Shown here: positions 31,926 to 42,488 of the stretch, piece by piece
Position numbering within the stretch: the first letter of the stretch is position 1
How the letters are laid out: each line of letters opens with the position of its first letter
DNA from: Herbaspirillum sp. 3R11
GTDB taxonomy: Bacteria > Pseudomonadota > Gammaproteobacteria > Burkholderiales > Burkholderiaceae_D
DNA length: 64,000 nucleotides
Direction: 5' to 3'
Assembly: GCF_004563925.1 (NCBI RefSeq)
Contig: NZ_SPNJ01000006.1
Span: forward strand, 310,001-374,000
Program-made: the position numbers and the translations under genes
Notes under the pieces: model-generated
What the model was told of the DNA's origin: nothing
What the model saw: only the letters and a program-made list of their open reading frames with translations
Database searches by the model: none

Positions 31926-32546
31926 ATGGAACTCAAGCTCCTGAATGATCAAGGTCAAGCCGCATCGAACGTCGCTGCTCCTGACACGATCTTTGGTCGT
32001 GACTACAACGAAGCGCTGATTCACCAGGTCGTCGTGGCTTATCAAGCCAATGCTCGCAGCGGTAACCGCAAGCAAAAAGACCGTGAAGAAGTGCACCACA
32101 CAACCAAGAAGCCATGGCGCCAAAAGGGTACTGGCCGCGCTCGTGCTGGTATGTCGTCCTCGCCACTGTGGCGCGGCGGTGGTCGTATTTTCCCGAACTC
32201 GCCTGACGAAAACTTCTCGCACAAGGTCAACAAGAAGATGTATCGCGCAGGTGTCTGCTCGATTCTGTCCCAGTTGGCTCGCGAAGGTCGTCTGTCGATC
32301 GTCGAGAATTTCTCGGTCGAAGCACCGAAGACCAAGCTGCTGTCGGAAAAGCTGAAGGTCATGGGTCTGGACTCCGTGCTGGTCATTACTGACAGCCTGG
32401 AAGAAAACCTGTTGCTGGCATCGCGCAATCTGCCGAACGTGCTGATTGTCGAGCCACGTCAAGCTGATCCAGTCTCCCTGGTGTTCTACAAGAAAGTGCT
32501 GATCACCAAGCAAGCACTGGCCATGATTGAGGAGTTGCTGGCATGA
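31926..32546 (+). CDS. rplD: 50S ribosomal protein L4
   Basis: A 206-residue exit-tunnel protein that in E. coli also represses its own S10 operon. The conserved [20 protein letters not shown] loop and WRGGGRIF are present. It overlaps rplW by four bases, so the two are translationally coupled. Confidence 0.98.
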   Translation: MELKLLNDQGQAASNVAAPDTIFGRDYNEALIHQVVVAYQANARSGNRKQKDREEVHHTTKKPWRQKGTGRARAGMSSSPLWRGGGRIFPNSPDENFSHKVNKKMYRAGVCSILSQLAREGRLSIVENFSVEAPKTKLLSEKLKVMGLDSVLVITDSLEENLLLASRNLPNVLIVEPRQADPVSLVFYKKVLITKQALAMIEELLA

Positions 32547-32857
32547 ACGCAATTAAACATAGCGAAGAGCGCTTGCTGAAAGTGCTGCTGGCGCCGGTGA
32601 TCTCTGAAAAGGCAACCTTCGTCGCCGAGAAAAACGAGCAAGTCGTTTTTCTGGTGATGCAAGATGCGACCAAGCTGGAAGTCAAGGCTGCGGTCGAACT
32701 GCTGTTCAAGGTCCAAGTGGAGTCCGTTCAGGTCGCGAATCGTCAAGGTAAGCAAAAGCGTTCCGGCCGTTCGGTTGGTCGTCGCAACCATACACGTCGC
32801 GCATTTGTCAGCCTGAAGCCTGGTCAAGAGATCAACTTCACCGAGGAGGCTAAATAA
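32543..32857 (+). CDS. rplW: 50S ribosomal protein L23
   Basis: A 104-residue protein at the tunnel exit, the docking site for trigger factor and SRP. The trigger-factor contact region reads [20 protein letters not shown]. The tip loop [17 protein letters not shown] is intact. It overlaps rplD by four bases and rplB by one. Confidence 0.97.
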   Translation: MNAIKHSEERLLKVLLAPVISEKATFVAEKNEQVVFLVMQDATKLEVKAAVELLFKVQVESVQVANRQGKQKRSGRSVGRRNHTRRAFVSLKPGQEINFTEEAK

Positions 32858-33681
32858 TGGCACTCGTAAAAGTTAAACCAACCTCGCCTGGTCGTCGTGG
32901 CATGGTCAAGGTCGTCAGCGACCTGTACAAGGGTCGTCCATTTGCCGGCCTGATCGAAAAGAAGTCCAAGACCGCTGGTCGTAACAACAACGGTCACATC
33001 ACCACCCGTCATATCGGTGGCGGCCACAAGCAACACTACCGCGTTATCGACTTCCGTCGTAACAAGGACGGTATCGTTGCCAAGGTCGAGCGTATTGAAT
33101 ACGACCCGAACCGTACTGCGCACATTGCTCTGCTGTGCTACGCAGACGGCGAACGCAAGTACATCATCGCGCCTAAGGGCATCGCAATCGGCGATTCGCT
33201 GATCAGTGGTGCAGAAGCGCCGATCAAGGCTGGCAATTCGCTGCCGATCCGCAACATTCCTGTCGGTACAACAATCCACTGCGTGGAAATGTTGCCAGGC
33301 AAGGGTGCTCAGATCGCTCGTACCGCCGGCGCCGGCGTTGTGCTGATGGCACGCGAAGGTACTTACGCTCAGGTGCGTCTGCGCTCCGGTGAAGTGCGCC
33401 GCATTCACATCGAATGCCGTGCAACCATCGGTGAAGTCGGTAACGGCGAACACAATCTGCGCAAGATCGGTAAAGCTGGTGCCATGCGTTGGCGCGGCGT
33501 TCGTCCGACAGTGCGTGGTGTGGTCATGAACCCGGTCGATCACCCGCACGGTGGTGGTGAAGGTAAGACTGCAGCAGGTCGTCATCCAGTTTCGCCGTGG
33601 GGTCAACAGACCAAGGGCAAGAAGACACGCAGCAACAAGCGTACGACTTCAATGATTGTCTCGCGCCGCGGCAAGAAATAA
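32857..33681 (+). CDS. rplB: 50S ribosomal protein L2
   Basis: A 274-residue primary rRNA-binding protein needed for subunit joining. The conserved [15 protein letters not shown] and the C-terminal [15 protein letters not shown], which contains the key histidine, are present. Its ATG overlaps the rplW stop by one base after GAGGAGG. Confidence 0.99.
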   Translation: MALVKVKPTSPGRRGMVKVVSDLYKGRPFAGLIEKKSKTAGRNNNGHITTRHIGGGHKQHYRVIDFRRNKDGIVAKVERIEYDPNRTAHIALLCYADGERKYIIAPKGIAIGDSLISGAEAPIKAGNSLPIRNIPVGTTIHCVEMLPGKGAQIARTAGAGVVLMAREGTYAQVRLRSGEVRRIHIECRATIGEVGNGEHNLRKIGKAGAMRWRGVRPTVRGVVMNPVDHPHGGGEGKTAAGRHPVSPWGQQTKGKKTRSNKRTTSMIVSRRGKK

Positions 33682-33690
33682 GGATAAAAC

Positions 33691-33966
33691 ATGACACGTT
33701 CATTGAAAAAAGGTCCATTCTGCGACGCTCACCTGGTCAAAAAGGTTGAAGCCGCTCAAGCGACTAAAGACAAGAAGCCAATCAAGACATGGTCCCGTCG
33801 TTCGACAATCATGCCGGATTTCATCGGTTTGACGATCGCGGTGCACAACGGCAAGCAACACGTGCCGGTTTATGTGTCCGAAAACATGGTTGGTCATAAG
33901 CTCGGCGAATTCGCGCTGACCCGTACGTTCAAGGGTCACGCCGCCGATAAGAAGGCTAAGAAATAA
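33691..33966 (+). CDS. rpsS: 30S ribosomal protein S19
   Basis: A 91-residue head protein. The start [20 protein letters not shown] and the core [23 protein letters not shown] are canonical. It starts nine bases after rplB, with AAGGAT upstream, inside the S10 operon order rplB-rpsS-rplV. Confidence 0.98.
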   Translation: MTRSLKKGPFCDAHLVKKVEAAQATKDKKPIKTWSRRSTIMPDFIGLTIAVHNGKQHVPVYVSENMVGHKLGEFALTRTFKGHAADKKAKK

Positions 33967-33975
33967 GGTCCTATG

Positions 33976-34305
33976 ATGGAAACTAAAGCTACCCTGCGTG
34001 GTGTGCATCTGTCGGCCCAAAAGGGCCGTCTGGTTGCAGACCTGATCCGCGGCAAAAAAGTTGATCAAGCACTGAATATCTTGGCCTTCAGCCCTAAAAA
34101 GGGTGCGGTCATCATCAAGAAGGTTCTGGAGTCCGCAATCGCGAACGCCGAACACAATGATGGCGCCGACATTGACGAGCTCAAAGTCACGACTATTTAT
34201 GTGGAAAAAGGTACGGTCCTCAAGCGCTTCACAGCGCGTGCAAAAGGCCGTGGTGATCGTATTTCCAAGCAATCCTGTCACATTTACGTGACTGTCGGAA
34301 ACTAA
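33976..34305 (+). CDS. rplV: 50S ribosomal protein L22
   Basis: A 109-residue tunnel-wall protein. The start [19 protein letters not shown] is placed at the second of two adjacent ATGs (33973 and 33976), because AAGG then has seven bases of spacing. The core [20 protein letters not shown] and the loop [13 protein letters not shown] are normal. The macrolide-relevant hairpin loop shows no obvious insertion. Confidence 0.96.
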   Translation: METKATLRGVHLSAQKGRLVADLIRGKKVDQALNILAFSPKKGAVIIKKVLESAIANAEHNDGADIDELKVTTIYVEKGTVLKRFTARAKGRGDRISKQSCHIYVTVGN

Positions 34306-34314
34306 GGAGTCACG

Positions 34315-35133
34315 ATGGGACAGAAGATTCATCCAACCGGTTTCCGTCTGGCGGTTACACGTAACTGGGGATCGCGCTGGTATGCAGGCAATAATAATTT
34401 TGCCAGCATGCTCAACGAAGATCTGAAGGTTCGTGCTTACCTGAAGGCAAAACTGAAGAACGCTTCGGTTGGTCGCGTCGTTATTGAGCGTCCGGCGAAG
34501 AATGCCCGCATCACCATTTACAGCTCCCGTCCAGGCGTTGTGATCGGTAAGAAGGGTGAAGACATCGAAGTGCTGAAGGCAGCGCTGGCTAAATTGATGG
34601 GCGTGCCTGTGCACGTCAACATCGAAGAAATCCGCAAGCCGGAAGCCGACGCGCAACTGATCGCTGATTCGATCGCTCAACAGCTCGAAAAGCGCATCAT
34701 GTTCCGTCGCGCCATGAAGCGTGCGATGCAAAACGCAATGCGTCTGGGTGCTCAAGGCATCAAGATCATGTCGTCCGGTCGTCTGAACGGTATCGAAATC
34801 GCCCGTAAGGAATGGTATCGCGAAGGCCGCGTGCCTCTGCATACCCTGCGCGCTGATATCGACTACGGCTTCGGCGAAGCACAAACCACATACGGCATCA
34901 TCGGTATCAAGGTTTGGGTTTACAAGGGCGATCGTCTGGCTAACGGCGATGCACCAGTGTTGGTCGGTGAGCCAGAAGACGACAAGAAGCGTCGCGGTCC
35001 ACGTCGTGATGATGGCAAGCCAGGTGCTCGTCCTCGTCCGAAGACCGCCGGTGCTCCAGCAGGTGCGGGCGCCAAGCGTGCTCCACGTCAAGCTGCCGAT
35101 GCCGGTGTGTCGGCCGAGAAAGCAGGAGAATAA
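34315..35133 (+). CDS. rpsC: 30S ribosomal protein S3
   Basis: A 272-residue mRNA-entry protein with a KH domain; the GxxG motif is in [13 protein letters not shown]. The start [18 protein letters not shown] is standard. About 40 residues at the C-terminus are a basic Ala/Pro/Arg-rich tail (from [14 protein letters not shown] onward), longer than the E. coli protein. Such tails are familiar in betaproteobacteria. AAGGAG precedes the ATG. Confidence 0.98.
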   Translation: MGQKIHPTGFRLAVTRNWGSRWYAGNNNFASMLNEDLKVRAYLKAKLKNASVGRVVIERPAKNARITIYSSRPGVVIGKKGEDIEVLKAALAKLMGVPVHVNIEEIRKPEADAQLIADSIAQQLEKRIMFRRAMKRAMQNAMRLGAQGIKIMSSGRLNGIEIARKEWYREGRVPLHTLRADIDYGFGEAQTTYGIIGIKVWVYKGDRLANGDAPVLVGEPEDDKKRRGPRRDDGKPGARPRPKTAGAPAGAGAKRAPRQAADAGVSAEKAGE

Positions 35134-35135
35134 TC

Positions 35136-35555
35136 ATGCTGCAACCAGCACGTAGAAAATATCGTAAAGAACAAAAAGGTCGCAATACGGGTATCTCGCA
35201 CTCGCGTGGTACTGCCGTATCGTTTGGCGAATTTGGTCTGAAGGCAGTTGGTCGTGGTCGTATCACGGCGCGTCAGATCGAAGCCGCTCGTCGTGCTATG
35301 ACCCGTCACATCAAACGTGGCGGTCGTATCTGGATCCGTGTTTTCCCGGACAAGCCGATTTCCCAAAAGCCTGCTGAAGTGCGTATGGGTAACGGTAAGG
35401 GCAATCCAGAATACTACGTGGCTGAAATTCAGCCAGGTAAGATGCTGTACGAGATGGATGGTGTTGACGAAGCTCTGGCGCGTGAAGCGTTCCGCTTGGC
35501 AGCAGCCAAATTGCCACTGTCGACGACTTTTGTTGTTCGTCAAGTCGGTCAATAA
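35136..35555 (+). CDS. rplP: 50S ribosomal protein L16
   Basis: A 139-residue protein at the A-site finger and elongator-tRNA binding region. The start [17 protein letters not shown] and the core [17 protein letters not shown] are canonical, as is [20 protein letters not shown]. It begins two bases after rpsC, whose 3' end supplies the GGAG ribosome site. Confidence 0.98.
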   Translation: MLQPARRKYRKEQKGRNTGISHSRGTAVSFGEFGLKAVGRGRITARQIEAARRAMTRHIKRGGRIWIRVFPDKPISQKPAEVRMGNGKGNPEYYVAEIQPGKMLYEMDGVDEALAREAFRLAAAKLPLSTTFVVRQVGQ

Positions 35556-35567
35556 TAGGAGCGGAAT

Positions 35568-35759
35568 ATGAAAGCATCTGAACTCCGTGGTAAAGACGAA
35601 GCGGCTCTGGCCAAAGAACTGAATGAGCTGTTGAAGGCTCACTTCAGCTTGCGCATGCAAGTGGCTACGCAGCAACTGAACAATACTGCGCAACTGAAGA
35701 AAGTACGTCGCGATATCGCACGTGTGAAAACAGTCATCAATTCGAAGGGTCAACAATGA
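35568..35759 (+). CDS. rpmC: 50S ribosomal protein L29
   Basis: A 63-residue two-helix protein near the tunnel exit. The start [20 protein letters not shown] and the core [19 protein letters not shown] match the family. TAGGAGCGG precedes the ATG. The last four bases overlap the start of rpsQ. Confidence 0.97.
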   Translation: MKASELRGKDEAALAKELNELLKAHFSLRMQVATQQLNNTAQLKKVRRDIARVKTVINSKGQQ

Positions 35760-36028
35760 ACGATCAAGTGAAACAAGCGCTCAAGCGCACGCTGATTGGC
35801 AAGGTTGTGTCCGACAAGATGGATAAGACTGTTACCGTTCTGATCGAGCGTCACGTCAAGCATCCTCTGTATGGCAAAATCATCGTGCGTACCAACAAGT
35901 ACCACGCTCATGATGAAGCCAACCAGGCGAAGACCGGCGACACCGTCGAGATCCAGGAAGGTCGTCCAATCTCCAAGACCAAAGCTTGGAGCGTGACACG
36001 CGTTGTACAAGTGGCACAAATAGTTTAA
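35756..36028 (+). CDS. rpsQ: 30S ribosomal protein S17
   Basis: A 90-residue OB-fold protein that binds 16S rRNA early in assembly. The core [20 protein letters not shown] and the histidine-containing VKHPLYGKI are canonical. It overlaps rpmC by four bases. It is the last gene of the S10-type operon; a 201-base gap with a strong hairpin follows. Confidence 0.98.
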   Translation: MNDQVKQALKRTLIGKVVSDKMDKTVTVLIERHVKHPLYGKIIVRTNKYHAHDEANQAKTGDTVEIQEGRPISKTKAWSVTRVVQVAQIV

Positions 36029-36042
36029 GTAGTGCTTGCTTA

Positions 36043-36070
36043 CTCAGCATTATGGCGTCATAATGCTGAG
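36043..36070 (+). other. 12-bp perfect hairpin between rpsQ and rplN
   Basis: CTCAGCATTATG (36043-36054) pairs perfectly with CATAATGCTGAG (36059-36070) around a GCGT loop, followed by CTCTCCTTTGCTT. It marks the S10/spc boundary. The tail is pyrimidine-rich but not a clean T run, so it may be a terminator, an attenuator or an RNase III-type processing site. Confidence 0.7.
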
Positions 36071-36229
36071 CTCTCCTTTGCTTCTTGGTGTTTGGCAAGG
36101 CCGAGAGGCAAGATGCAGTTACGTAGCTTAATCGTCCCCTAACTAGCAGGTTCGCTTGCTAACAGGACCAAGACTGACCGCGATTCACATTGTGTGATTT
36201 AAGCGGATTAAGTTGGGAAAGAAAATATC

Positions 36230-36598
36230 ATGATTCAAACTGAAAGCCGGCTCGAAGTGGCCGACAACACCGGTGCGCGCGAAGTTTTGTGCATCAAAGT
36301 CTTGGGTGGTTCCAAGCGCCGTTACGCAGGCATCGGTGACGTGATTAAAGTTACCGTGAAGAGCGCAGCTCCACGCGGTCGCGTCAAAAAAGGTGAAATT
36401 TATAACGCTGTCGTCGTTCGTACCGCCAAGGGCGTGCGTCGTCAGGATGGTTCCTTGGTCAAGTTCGACAGCAATGCTGCTGTTCTGCTGAACGCCAAGC
36501 TTGAGCCTATCGGTACCCGTATTTTCGGGCCAGTTACTCGTGAGCTGCGTACAGAGCGCTTCATGAAGATCGTCTCTCTGGCGCCTGAAGTTCTGTAA
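36230..36598 (+). CDS. rplN: 50S ribosomal protein L14
   Basis: A 122-residue intersubunit-bridge protein and the first gene of the spc-type group. The start [19 protein letters not shown] is canonical and the end [14 protein letters not shown] is complete. The 201-base upstream gap suggests an independent promoter, but I could not define one with confidence. Confidence 0.98.
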   Translation: MIQTESRLEVADNTGAREVLCIKVLGGSKRRYAGIGDVIKVTVKSAAPRGRVKKGEIYNAVVVRTAKGVRRQDGSLVKFDSNAAVLLNAKLEPIGTRIFGPVTRELRTERFMKIVSLAPEVL

Positions 36599-36607
36599 GG
36601 AGTGGTC

Positions 36608-36922
36608 ATGGGAAAGATTCGTAAGAACGATGAAGTCATCGTGCTGACTGGTAAAGACAAAGGTAAGCGCGGTGTGGTAACTCAGCGTGTCAGCGCTGAT
36701 TACGTTGTTGTTGACGGCATTAACGTCGCTAAAAAAGCGACCAAGCCTAATCCAATGACTGGTGCAACTGGCGGCATTGTCGATAAGCTGATGCCAATTC
36801 ATGTGTCGAACCTCGCATTGTTCAATGCGACGGCCGGCAAGGCAGATCGCGTGGGTTACAAGAGCGTGGACGGTAAGAAAGTCCGTGCTTATAAATCCAG
36901 CGGCGAAGTTGTTAAGGTTTAA
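36608..36922 (+). CDS. rplX: 50S ribosomal protein L24
   Basis: A 104-residue assembly initiator with a KOW motif ([18 protein letters not shown]). I choose ATG 36608 ([10 protein letters not shown]) rather than GTG 36602, because AAGGAG at 36597-36602 overlaps the GTG and gives correct spacing to the ATG. It is separated from rplN only by this ribosome site. Confidence 0.96.
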   Translation: MGKIRKNDEVIVLTGKDKGKRGVVTQRVSADYVVVDGINVAKKATKPNPMTGATGGIVDKLMPIHVSNLALFNATAGKADRVGYKSVDGKKVRAYKSSGEVVKV

Positions 36923-36928
36923 TAGATC

Positions 36929-37468
36929 ATGGCACGTCTCCAAGAGTTCTATAAAGAAAAAGTCGTTGCCGACTTGACTGCTAAGTACGCTTATAAGTCG
37001 GTAATGGAAGTTCCGCGCATTCTGAAGATCACATTGAACATGGGTCTGTCGGAAGCAGTTGCGGACAAGAAAATCATCGAGCACGCTGTCGGCGATTTGA
37101 CCAAGATTGCAGGTCAAAAGCCGGTCGTGACCAAGGCGCGTAAGGCGATTGCGGGTTTCAAGATCCGTGAAGGCTACCCGATTGGTTGCATGGTGACCCT
37201 GCGTGGCGCCCAGATGTACGAGTTCCTGGATCGTTTCATCACCGTGGCTCTGCCGCGTGTGCGTGACTTCCGTGGTGTCTCCGGTCGTGCTTTCGATGGT
37301 CGTGGCAACTACAATATCGGTGTGAAAGAGCAAATCATTTTCCCCGAAATTGAATACGACAAAATTGATGCGCTGCGTGGCTTGAATATCAGCATCACGA
37401 CAACCGCGAAGACCGACGACGAAGCGAAATCGCTCCTCGCCGCATTTAAATTCCCGTTCAGAAACTGA
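36929..37468 (+). CDS. rplE: 50S ribosomal protein L5
   Basis: A 179-residue central-protuberance protein that carries 5S rRNA. The start [20 protein letters not shown] and the core [20 protein letters not shown] are canonical. It begins six bases after rplX. In E. coli the S8 repressor acts at this start; I did not identify that site here. Confidence 0.98.
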   Translation: MARLQEFYKEKVVADLTAKYAYKSVMEVPRILKITLNMGLSEAVADKKIIEHAVGDLTKIAGQKPVVTKARKAIAGFKIREGYPIGCMVTLRGAQMYEFLDRFITVALPRVRDFRGVSGRAFDGRGNYNIGVKEQIIFPEIEYDKIDALRGLNISITTTAKTDDEAKSLLAAFKFPFRN

Positions 37469-37475
37469 GGCTGCC

Positions 37476-37781
37476 ATGGCAAAACTGGCACTGATTAACC
37501 GTGAACAGAAGCGTGCAGATCTGGTGAAGAAATACGCCGGCAAGCGCGCTGAGTTGAAGGCAATCATCGACGACCAATCCAAGTCGGAAGAAGAACGTTA
37601 CGAAGCGCGCCTGAAGTTGCAAGCGCTGCCACGTAACTCTGCTCCGACCCGCCAACGTAACCGTTGCGCACTGACAGGTCGTCCACGTGGCACATTCCGT
37701 AAATTCGGTTTGGGCCGTATTAAGGTCCGTGAAATCGCCATGCGTGGTGAGATCCCGGGTTTGACTAAAGCCAGCTGGTAA
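37476..37781 (+). CDS. rpsN: 30S ribosomal protein S14 (zinc-independent type)
   Basis: A 101-residue head protein of the long form without the CxxC zinc motifs of short S14. The start [20 protein letters not shown] and the signature [20 protein letters not shown] are present. The gene follows rplE by seven bases. Confidence 0.98.
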   Translation: MAKLALINREQKRADLVKKYAGKRAELKAIIDDQSKSEEERYEARLKLQALPRNSAPTRQRNRCALTGRPRGTFRKFGLGRIKVREIAMRGEIPGLTKASW

Positions 37782-37795
37782 TAGGAGAACAAGCA

Positions 37796-38191
37796 ATGAG
37801 TATGAGCGATCCTATCGCCGATATGCTGACCCGTATCCGCAATGCGCAAGTTGTGCATAAGACGACCGTAGCAATGCCGTCGTCGAAAGTCAAAATCGCA
37901 ATTGCTAACGTCCTCAAGGACGAGGGCTATATCGAAGACTTCGCCGTGGCAGAAGCCGGCGGCAAAGCAGAACTGAAAATCGGCCTGAAGTACTATGCCG
38001 GTCGTCCAGTTATCGAGCGCCTCGAGCGCGTGTCCCGTCCAGGCCTGCGTATCTACAAAGGCAAAGACGAGATTCCTAATGTGATGAACGGCCTGGGTGT
38101 GGCAATTGTTTCCACTCCACGTGGCGTCATGACAGATCGCAAAGCGCGCGCTACCGGTGTCGGTGGCGAGGTGATTTGCTACGTGGCCTAA
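37796..38191 (+). CDS. rpsH: 30S ribosomal protein S8
   Basis: A 131-residue central-domain assembly protein, and in E. coli the spc operon repressor. The core [20 protein letters not shown] and the C-terminal [20 protein letters not shown] are canonical. ATG 37796 has GGAG eight bases upstream; a second ATG at 37802 is less well spaced. Confidence 0.98.
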   Translation: MSMSDPIADMLTRIRNAQVVHKTTVAMPSSKVKIAIANVLKDEGYIEDFAVAEAGGKAELKIGLKYYAGRPVIERLERVSRPGLRIYKGKDEIPNVMNGLGVAIVSTPRGVMTDRKARATGVGGEVICYVA

Positions 38192-38201
38192 GGAGTGCAA
38201 T

Positions 38202-38735
38202 ATGTCTCGTGTTGGTAAAATGCCGATTGCACTGCCGGGTGGCGCGGAAGCGACCATTACTGCAGCGCAGATCACAGTAAAGGGCCCGTTGGGCTCGCTT
38301 TCCCAGCCATTGACTGGCCTGGTGAAGGTTGCAAACAACAATGGCACGCTGAACTTCGAAGTGGCAGATGAGAGCCGCGAAGCGAATGCAATGTCCGGTA
38401 CCCTGCGTGCGTTGGTCAATAACATGGTCAACGGTGTCACTAAGGGTTTCGAAAAGAAGCTGAACTTGGTTGGTGTGGGTTTCCGCGCTCAAGCACAAGG
38501 CGACAAGCTGAATCTGTCGCTGGGCTTTTCGCACCCGATCGTTCACCAGATGCCACAAGGCATCAAGTGTGAAACCCCGACTCAAACCGAGATCTTAATC
38601 AAGGGTATCGACCGCCAAGTAGTTGGCCAGGTCGCCGCTGAAATCCGTGCATATCGTCAGCCAGAGCCTTACAAGGGCAAGGGCGTTCGTTATTCGGATG
38701 AAGTGGTTGTACTCAAAGAAACCAAGAAGAAGTAA
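38202..38735 (+). CDS. rplF: 50S ribosomal protein L6
   Basis: A 177-residue factor-binding-site protein. The start [14 protein letters not shown] is canonical, and the second domain ends with [24 protein letters not shown] precedes the ATG. It sits in normal spc order between rpsH and rplR. Confidence 0.98.
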   Translation: MSRVGKMPIALPGGAEATITAAQITVKGPLGSLSQPLTGLVKVANNNGTLNFEVADESREANAMSGTLRALVNNMVNGVTKGFEKKLNLVGVGFRAQAQGDKLNLSLGFSHPIVHQMPQGIKCETPTQTEILIKGIDRQVVGQVAAEIRAYRQPEPYKGKGVRYSDEVVVLKETKKK

Positions 38736-38747
38736 TAGGGGTTGACG

Positions 38748-39110
38748 ATGGACAAGAAACAATCACGTCTGCGCCGCGCGACTCAAACCCGTGCCAAGAT
38801 CGCAGAATTAAAGGTCAATCGCCTGGCCGTGCATCGTACCAACACGCACATCTACGCGAGCATCATCGGCCCCGACGCAAACGTCCTGGCTTCGGCATCG
38901 ACGTTGGAAGCGGAAGTTCGCCAACAACTGGCTGGCCAATCGGGCAAGGGCGGCAACGCTGCTGCCGCGACATTGGTAGGCAAGCGCGTCGCCGAGAAGG
39001 CACTGAAAGCTGGAGTCACCGAAGTAGCGTTTGACCGCTCCGGTTTCCGTTATCACGGCCGCGTCAAGGCGTTGGCTGAAGCTGCGCGTGAAGCCGGCCT
39101 GAAGTTCTAA
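38748..39110 (+). CDS. rplR: 50S ribosomal protein L18
   Basis: A 120-residue 5S rRNA-binding protein. I place the start at ATG 38748 ([18 protein letters not shown]), since the upstream TTG at 38742 follows the GGGG ribosome site too closely. The C-terminal [20 protein letters not shown] is canonical. Confidence 0.97.
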   Translation: MDKKQSRLRRATQTRAKIAELKVNRLAVHRTNTHIYASIIGPDANVLASASTLEAEVRQQLAGQSGKGGNAAAATLVGKRVAEKALKAGVTEVAFDRSGFRYHGRVKALAEAAREAGLKF

Positions 39111-39121
39111 GGAAAATCATC

Positions 39122-39640
39122 ATGGCAAAAATGCAATCGAAAATGCAAAGCGACAAGCCGGATGACGGCATGCGCGAAAAAATGATCGCGGTCAACCGTG
39201 TCACCAAAGTGGTGAAGGGTGGTCGTATCATGGGTTTCGCAGCGCTGGCAGTTGTTGGTGACGGCGATGGCCGTATCGGCATGGGCAAGGGCAAGTCGAA
39301 AGAAGTGCCAGTTGCAGTGCAGAAGGCAATGGAAGAAGCCCGTCGCAAGATGATCAAGGTCACCTTGAAAAACGGTACTCTGCAGCACACAGTGACCGGC
39401 AAGCATGGCGCGTCGTCGGTTCTGATGTCGCCAGCCAAAGACGGTACCGGTGTGATCGCCGGCGGCCCGATGCGCGCAATTTTCGAAGTGATGGGCGTGA
39501 CCAACGTTGTTGCAAAGTCGAATGGTTCCACCAATCCTTACAACATGGTCCGTGCAACACTCGACGGGTTGGCCAAAATGAACACTCCAGCAGAGATTGC
39601 AGCCAAGCGCGGCAAGTCTGTTGAAGACATCCTGGGCTAA
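39122..39640 (+). CDS. rpsE: 30S ribosomal protein S5
   Basis: A 172-residue fidelity protein. The double-stranded-RNA-binding-like domain contains [20 protein letters not shown] and the loop [15 protein letters not shown]. The spectinomycin-relevant loop ([10 protein letters not shown]) looks wild type. GGAAAATCATC precedes the ATG. Confidence 0.98.
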   Translation: MAKMQSKMQSDKPDDGMREKMIAVNRVTKVVKGGRIMGFAALAVVGDGDGRIGMGKGKSKEVPVAVQKAMEEARRKMIKVTLKNGTLQHTVTGKHGASSVLMSPAKDGTGVIAGGPMRAIFEVMGVTNVVAKSNGSTNPYNMVRATLDGLAKMNTPAEIAAKRGKSVEDILG

Positions 39641-39650
39641 GGTGAAACAG

Positions 39651-39830
39651 ATGGCAAACACAATCAAAGTACAACTGGTCAAAGGTCTGATCGGTACTCG
39701 CCAAGACCACCGTGCAACAGTGCGCGGTCTGGGACTGCGTCGCGTTAATTCGGTCTCCGAATTGCAAGACACTCCATCGGTTCGCGGCATGATCAACAAA
39801 GTGTCCTATCTTGTGAAAGTGGTTTCGTAA
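39651..39830 (+). CDS. rpmD: 50S ribosomal protein L30
   Basis: A 59-residue protein. The start [20 protein letters not shown] at ATG 39651 fits the family; the longer in-frame reading from 39597 only adds out-of-frame rpsE sequence. GGTGAAACAG lies just before the ATG. It follows rpsE by ten bases. Confidence 0.97.
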   Translation: MANTIKVQLVKGLIGTRQDHRATVRGLGLRRVNSVSELQDTPSVRGMINKVSYLVKVVS

Positions 39831-39857
39831 GCCCTGGGCTTGCGAACGGAGCAAATC

Positions 39858-40289
39858 ATGGAATTAAACACAATCCAACCAGCTGATGGCGCCAAGCACT
39901 ACAAGCGTCGCGTCGGCCGTGGTATCGGTTCTGGCCTGGGCAAGACAGCCGGTCGTGGTCACAAGGGTCAAAAATCGCGTTCGGGCGGCTTCCATAAAGT
40001 CGGTTTCGAAGGCGGTCAGATGCCTCTGCAACGTCGTCTGCCAAAGCGCGGTTTCAAGTCGCTGGCAGCGCCGTACAAGGCTGAAGTCCGTTTGTCCGAC
40101 CTGGAAAACCTGCCGGTTACCGAGATCGATATCCTGGCATTGAAGCAAGCCGGCGTCATCGGCGAACTGGCCAAGGTTGTCCGCATCATCCTGTCGGGTG
40201 AGCTGACCAAGAAAGTAACAGTCAAGGGTTTGATTGCTACCAAGGGCGCAAAAGCAGCTATCGAAGCTGCCGGCGGTTCGGTAGCTTAA
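39858..40289 (+). CDS. rplO: 50S ribosomal protein L15
   Basis: A 143-residue protein. The start [20 protein letters not shown] is at ATG 39858, with CGGAG seven bases upstream. The glycine-rich [20 protein letters not shown] and the RRLPKRGF motif are canonical. An in-frame ATG at 39840 lacks a ribosome site. Confidence 0.97.
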   Translation: MELNTIQPADGAKHYKRRVGRGIGSGLGKTAGRGHKGQKSRSGGFHKVGFEGGQMPLQRRLPKRGFKSLAAPYKAEVRLSDLENLPVTEIDILALKQAGVIGELAKVVRIILSGELTKKVTVKGLIATKGAKAAIEAAGGSVA

Positions 40290-40314
40290 TCTGACGTTTG
40301 ACGCGGAGCATTAA

Positions 40315-41646
40315 TTGGCGACTACACCTCAACTTGCTAAAGGCGCTGCAAAAGGATTCCCTTGGAACCGTTTGTGGTTTTTGCTGGCGGCATTAGTTGT
40401 ATATCGCATCGGTGCTCACATTCCTGTTCCAGGAATTGACCCGACGCAGTTGGCGCAATTGTTCAAACAAAACCAGGGCGGCATCTTGGGCATGTTCAAC
40501 ATGTTCTCCGGCGGTGCCCTGTCGCGTTTCACAATTTTCGCTCTTGGGATCATGCCGTACATTTCGGCGTCGATCATCATGCAGTTGCTGTCGGTGGTAT
40601 CGCCGCAGCTCGAAGCGTTGAAAAAAGAAGGTGAAGCCGGGCGTCGCAAGATTACCCAGTACACCCGCTACGGCACCCTGGTGCTGGCAACGTTTCAGGC
40701 GCTGGGTATTGCCGTTGCACTGGAATCGCAAGCTGGTCTTGTGTTGGATCCGGGTCTGGCGTTCCGCCTGACGACGGTCGTGACGCTGGTGACCGGTACG
40801 ATGTTCCTGATGTGGCTGGGCGAGCAGATTACAGAGCGCGGTTTGGGTAATGGCATTTCGATCATTATCTTCGCCGGTATCGCAGCTGGTTTGCCGAACG
40901 CATTGGGTGGCTTGTTTGAACTGGTTCGTACAGGTTCGATGAGCGCATTGTCGGCGATTCTGATTTGCGTGATTGTGGCGCTGGTGACGTTCCTGGTGGT
41001 GTTCATTGAACGCGGCCAACGCAAGATCCTGGTGAACTATGCGAAACGTCAGGTCGGCAACAAGATCTACGGCGGGCAAAGCAGTCATTTGCCGCTGAAG
41101 CTGAATATGGCTGGTGTGATTCCTCCCATCTTCGCTTCGTCGATCATCTTGTTCCCGGCAACGATTACGAGCTGGTTCACATCCGGCGATACATCGAATC
41201 CTTTCATTCGTTTTCTGAAGGATTTGGCTGCATCGATGGCGCCGGGCGAACCGATTCATGCGCTGCTGTATGCGATTGCAATTGTTTTCTTCTGTTTTTT
41301 CTACACTGCGTTGGTTTTCAACAGCAAAGAAACTGCAGATAACCTGAAAAAGAGCGGTGCGTTTGTTCCCGGTATTCGTCCTGGTGATCAGACTGCCCGT
41401 TACATCGACAAGATCTTGATGCGCTTGACGTTGGCCGGTGCGGTGTACATCACATTGGTTTGCTTGTTACCTGAATTTTTGATCGCACGTTGGAAGGTGC
41501 CTTTCTACTTCGGTGGAACCTCTCTTCTGATTATTGTGGTCGTCACCATGGATTTCATGGCGCAGGTCCAGAATTATGTAATGTCTCAGCAGTATGAATC
41601 GTTGCTTCGCAAGGCAAATTTCAAGGGCGGTATGACTTCACGATAG
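40315..41646 (+). CDS. secY: Preprotein translocase channel SecY
   Basis: A 443-residue inner-membrane channel with about ten hydrophobic spans. The plug and TM2 region reads [20 protein letters not shown], and the cytoplasmic loop [15 protein letters not shown] binds ribosome and SecA. The start is TTG at 40315, seven bases after GCGGAG; no ATG fits the family N-terminus. It follows rplO as in E. coli spc. Confidence 0.97.
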   Translation: MATTPQLAKGAAKGFPWNRLWFLLAALVVYRIGAHIPVPGIDPTQLAQLFKQNQGGILGMFNMFSGGALSRFTIFALGIMPYISASIIMQLLSVVSPQLEALKKEGEAGRRKITQYTRYGTLVLATFQALGIAVALESQAGLVLDPGLAFRLTTVVTLVTGTMFLMWLGEQITERGLGNGISIIIFAGIAAGLPNALGGLFELVRTGSMSALSAILICVIVALVTFLVVFIERGQRKILVNYAKRQVGNKIYGGQSSHLPLKLNMAGVIPPIFASSIILFPATITSWFTSGDTSNPFIRFLKDLAASMAPGEPIHALLYAIAIVFFCFFYTALVFNSKETADNLKKSGAFVPGIRPGDQTARYIDKILMRLTLAGAVYITLVCLLPEFLIARWKVPFYFGGTSLLIIVVVTMDFMAQVQNYVMSQQYESLLRKANFKGGMTSR

Positions 41647-41680
41647 GTGAAGGGTAGCGCCCAAAGGAACAGACGATCGA

Positions 41681-41899
41681 ATGGCAAAAGACGACGTTAT
41701 TCAGATGCAAGGCGAGATTCTGGAGAATCTGCCTAATGCGACATTCAGAGTTAAGTTGGAAAACGGACATGTTGTACTCGGCCATATTTCCGGGAAAATG
41801 CGGATGAACTATATTCGCATCCTCCCAGGGGATAAGGTCACGGTGGAACTGACTCCTTATGATTTGAGCCGGGCACGTATCGTGTTCCGTACCAAGTAG
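41681..41899 (+). CDS. infA: Translation initiation factor IF-1
   Basis: A 72-residue OB-fold protein that binds the 30S A site. The start [20 protein letters not shown] and [17 protein letters not shown] are canonical. It sits between secY and rpmJ, the usual position in betaproteobacteria. AAAGGA precedes the ATG. Confidence 0.98.
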   Translation: MAKDDVIQMQGEILENLPNATFRVKLENGHVVLGHISGKMRMNYIRILPGDKVTVELTPYDLSRARIVFRTK

Positions 41900-41937
41900 T
41901 GTGAAACGAACCTAGTATCGAAAGAAAGAGGGCCACA

Positions 41938-42051
41938 ATGAAAGTGCTCGCATCAGTCAAGCGGATCTGCCGCAACTGCAAAATCATCAAGCGCAAAGGC
42001 GTAGTTCGTGTTATCTGCACAGAACCGCGTCATAAACAGCGCCAAGGTTAA
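41938..42051 (+). CDS. rpmJ: 50S ribosomal protein L36
   Basis: A 37-residue protein that ends the spc group. It reads [20 protein letters not shown] and then [16 protein letters not shown]. The zinc ligands are Cys11, Cys14, Cys27 and His32, so this is the zinc-dependent form. AAAGAGGGCC precedes the ATG at 41938. Confidence 0.97.
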   Translation: MKVLASVKRICRNCKIIKRKGVVRVICTEPRHKQRQG

Positions 42052-42079
42052 TTTAACGTTATTGATCGAGGAATAACGC

Positions 42080-42445
42080 ATGGCACGTATTGCAGGGGTC
42101 AACATCCCCAACCATCAGCACACTGTAATCGGCTTGACAGCCATCTACGGTATTGGCCGTCCACGCGCGCAAGATATTTGCGTCGCCACCGGTGTCCCGA
42201 CCAATAAAAAGGTCAAGGATCTGGACGATAACGAACTGGAAAAGCTCCGTGACGAAATTGCAAAATTCGTCGTCGAGGGTGACCTGCGTCGCGAACTGTC
42301 GATGAACATCAAGCGTTTGATGGACCTGGGCTGCTACCGTGGTATGCGTCACCGTAAGGGCTTGCCTTGCCGTGGCCAACGTACCCGCACCAATGCGCGT
42401 ACTCGTAAGGGTCCACGTAAAGCCGCACAATCGTTGAAGAAATAA
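42080..42445 (+). CDS. rpsM: 30S ribosomal protein S13
   Basis: A 121-residue head protein that forms intersubunit bridges and contacts P-site tRNA. The start [20 protein letters not shown] and the C-terminal [17 protein letters not shown] are canonical. It opens the alpha-type group rpsM-rpsK-rpsD-rpoA-rplQ. GAGGAATAACGC precedes the ATG. Confidence 0.98.
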   Translation: MARIAGVNIPNHQHTVIGLTAIYGIGRPRAQDICVATGVPTNKKVKDLDDNELEKLRDEIAKFVVEGDLRRELSMNIKRLMDLGCYRGMRHRKGLPCRGQRTRTNARTRKGPRKAAQSLKK

Positions 42446-42488
42446 TCCCGGCACCCGCTAGTCGATTACCGGATTCAAGGAAATAATT

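Noticed and set aside
36037-36064. A promoter TTGCTT-N16-CATAAT before rplN
   Set aside because: The -10 box lies entirely within one arm of the perfect 12-bp hairpin, which is the simpler explanation; matches are weak.
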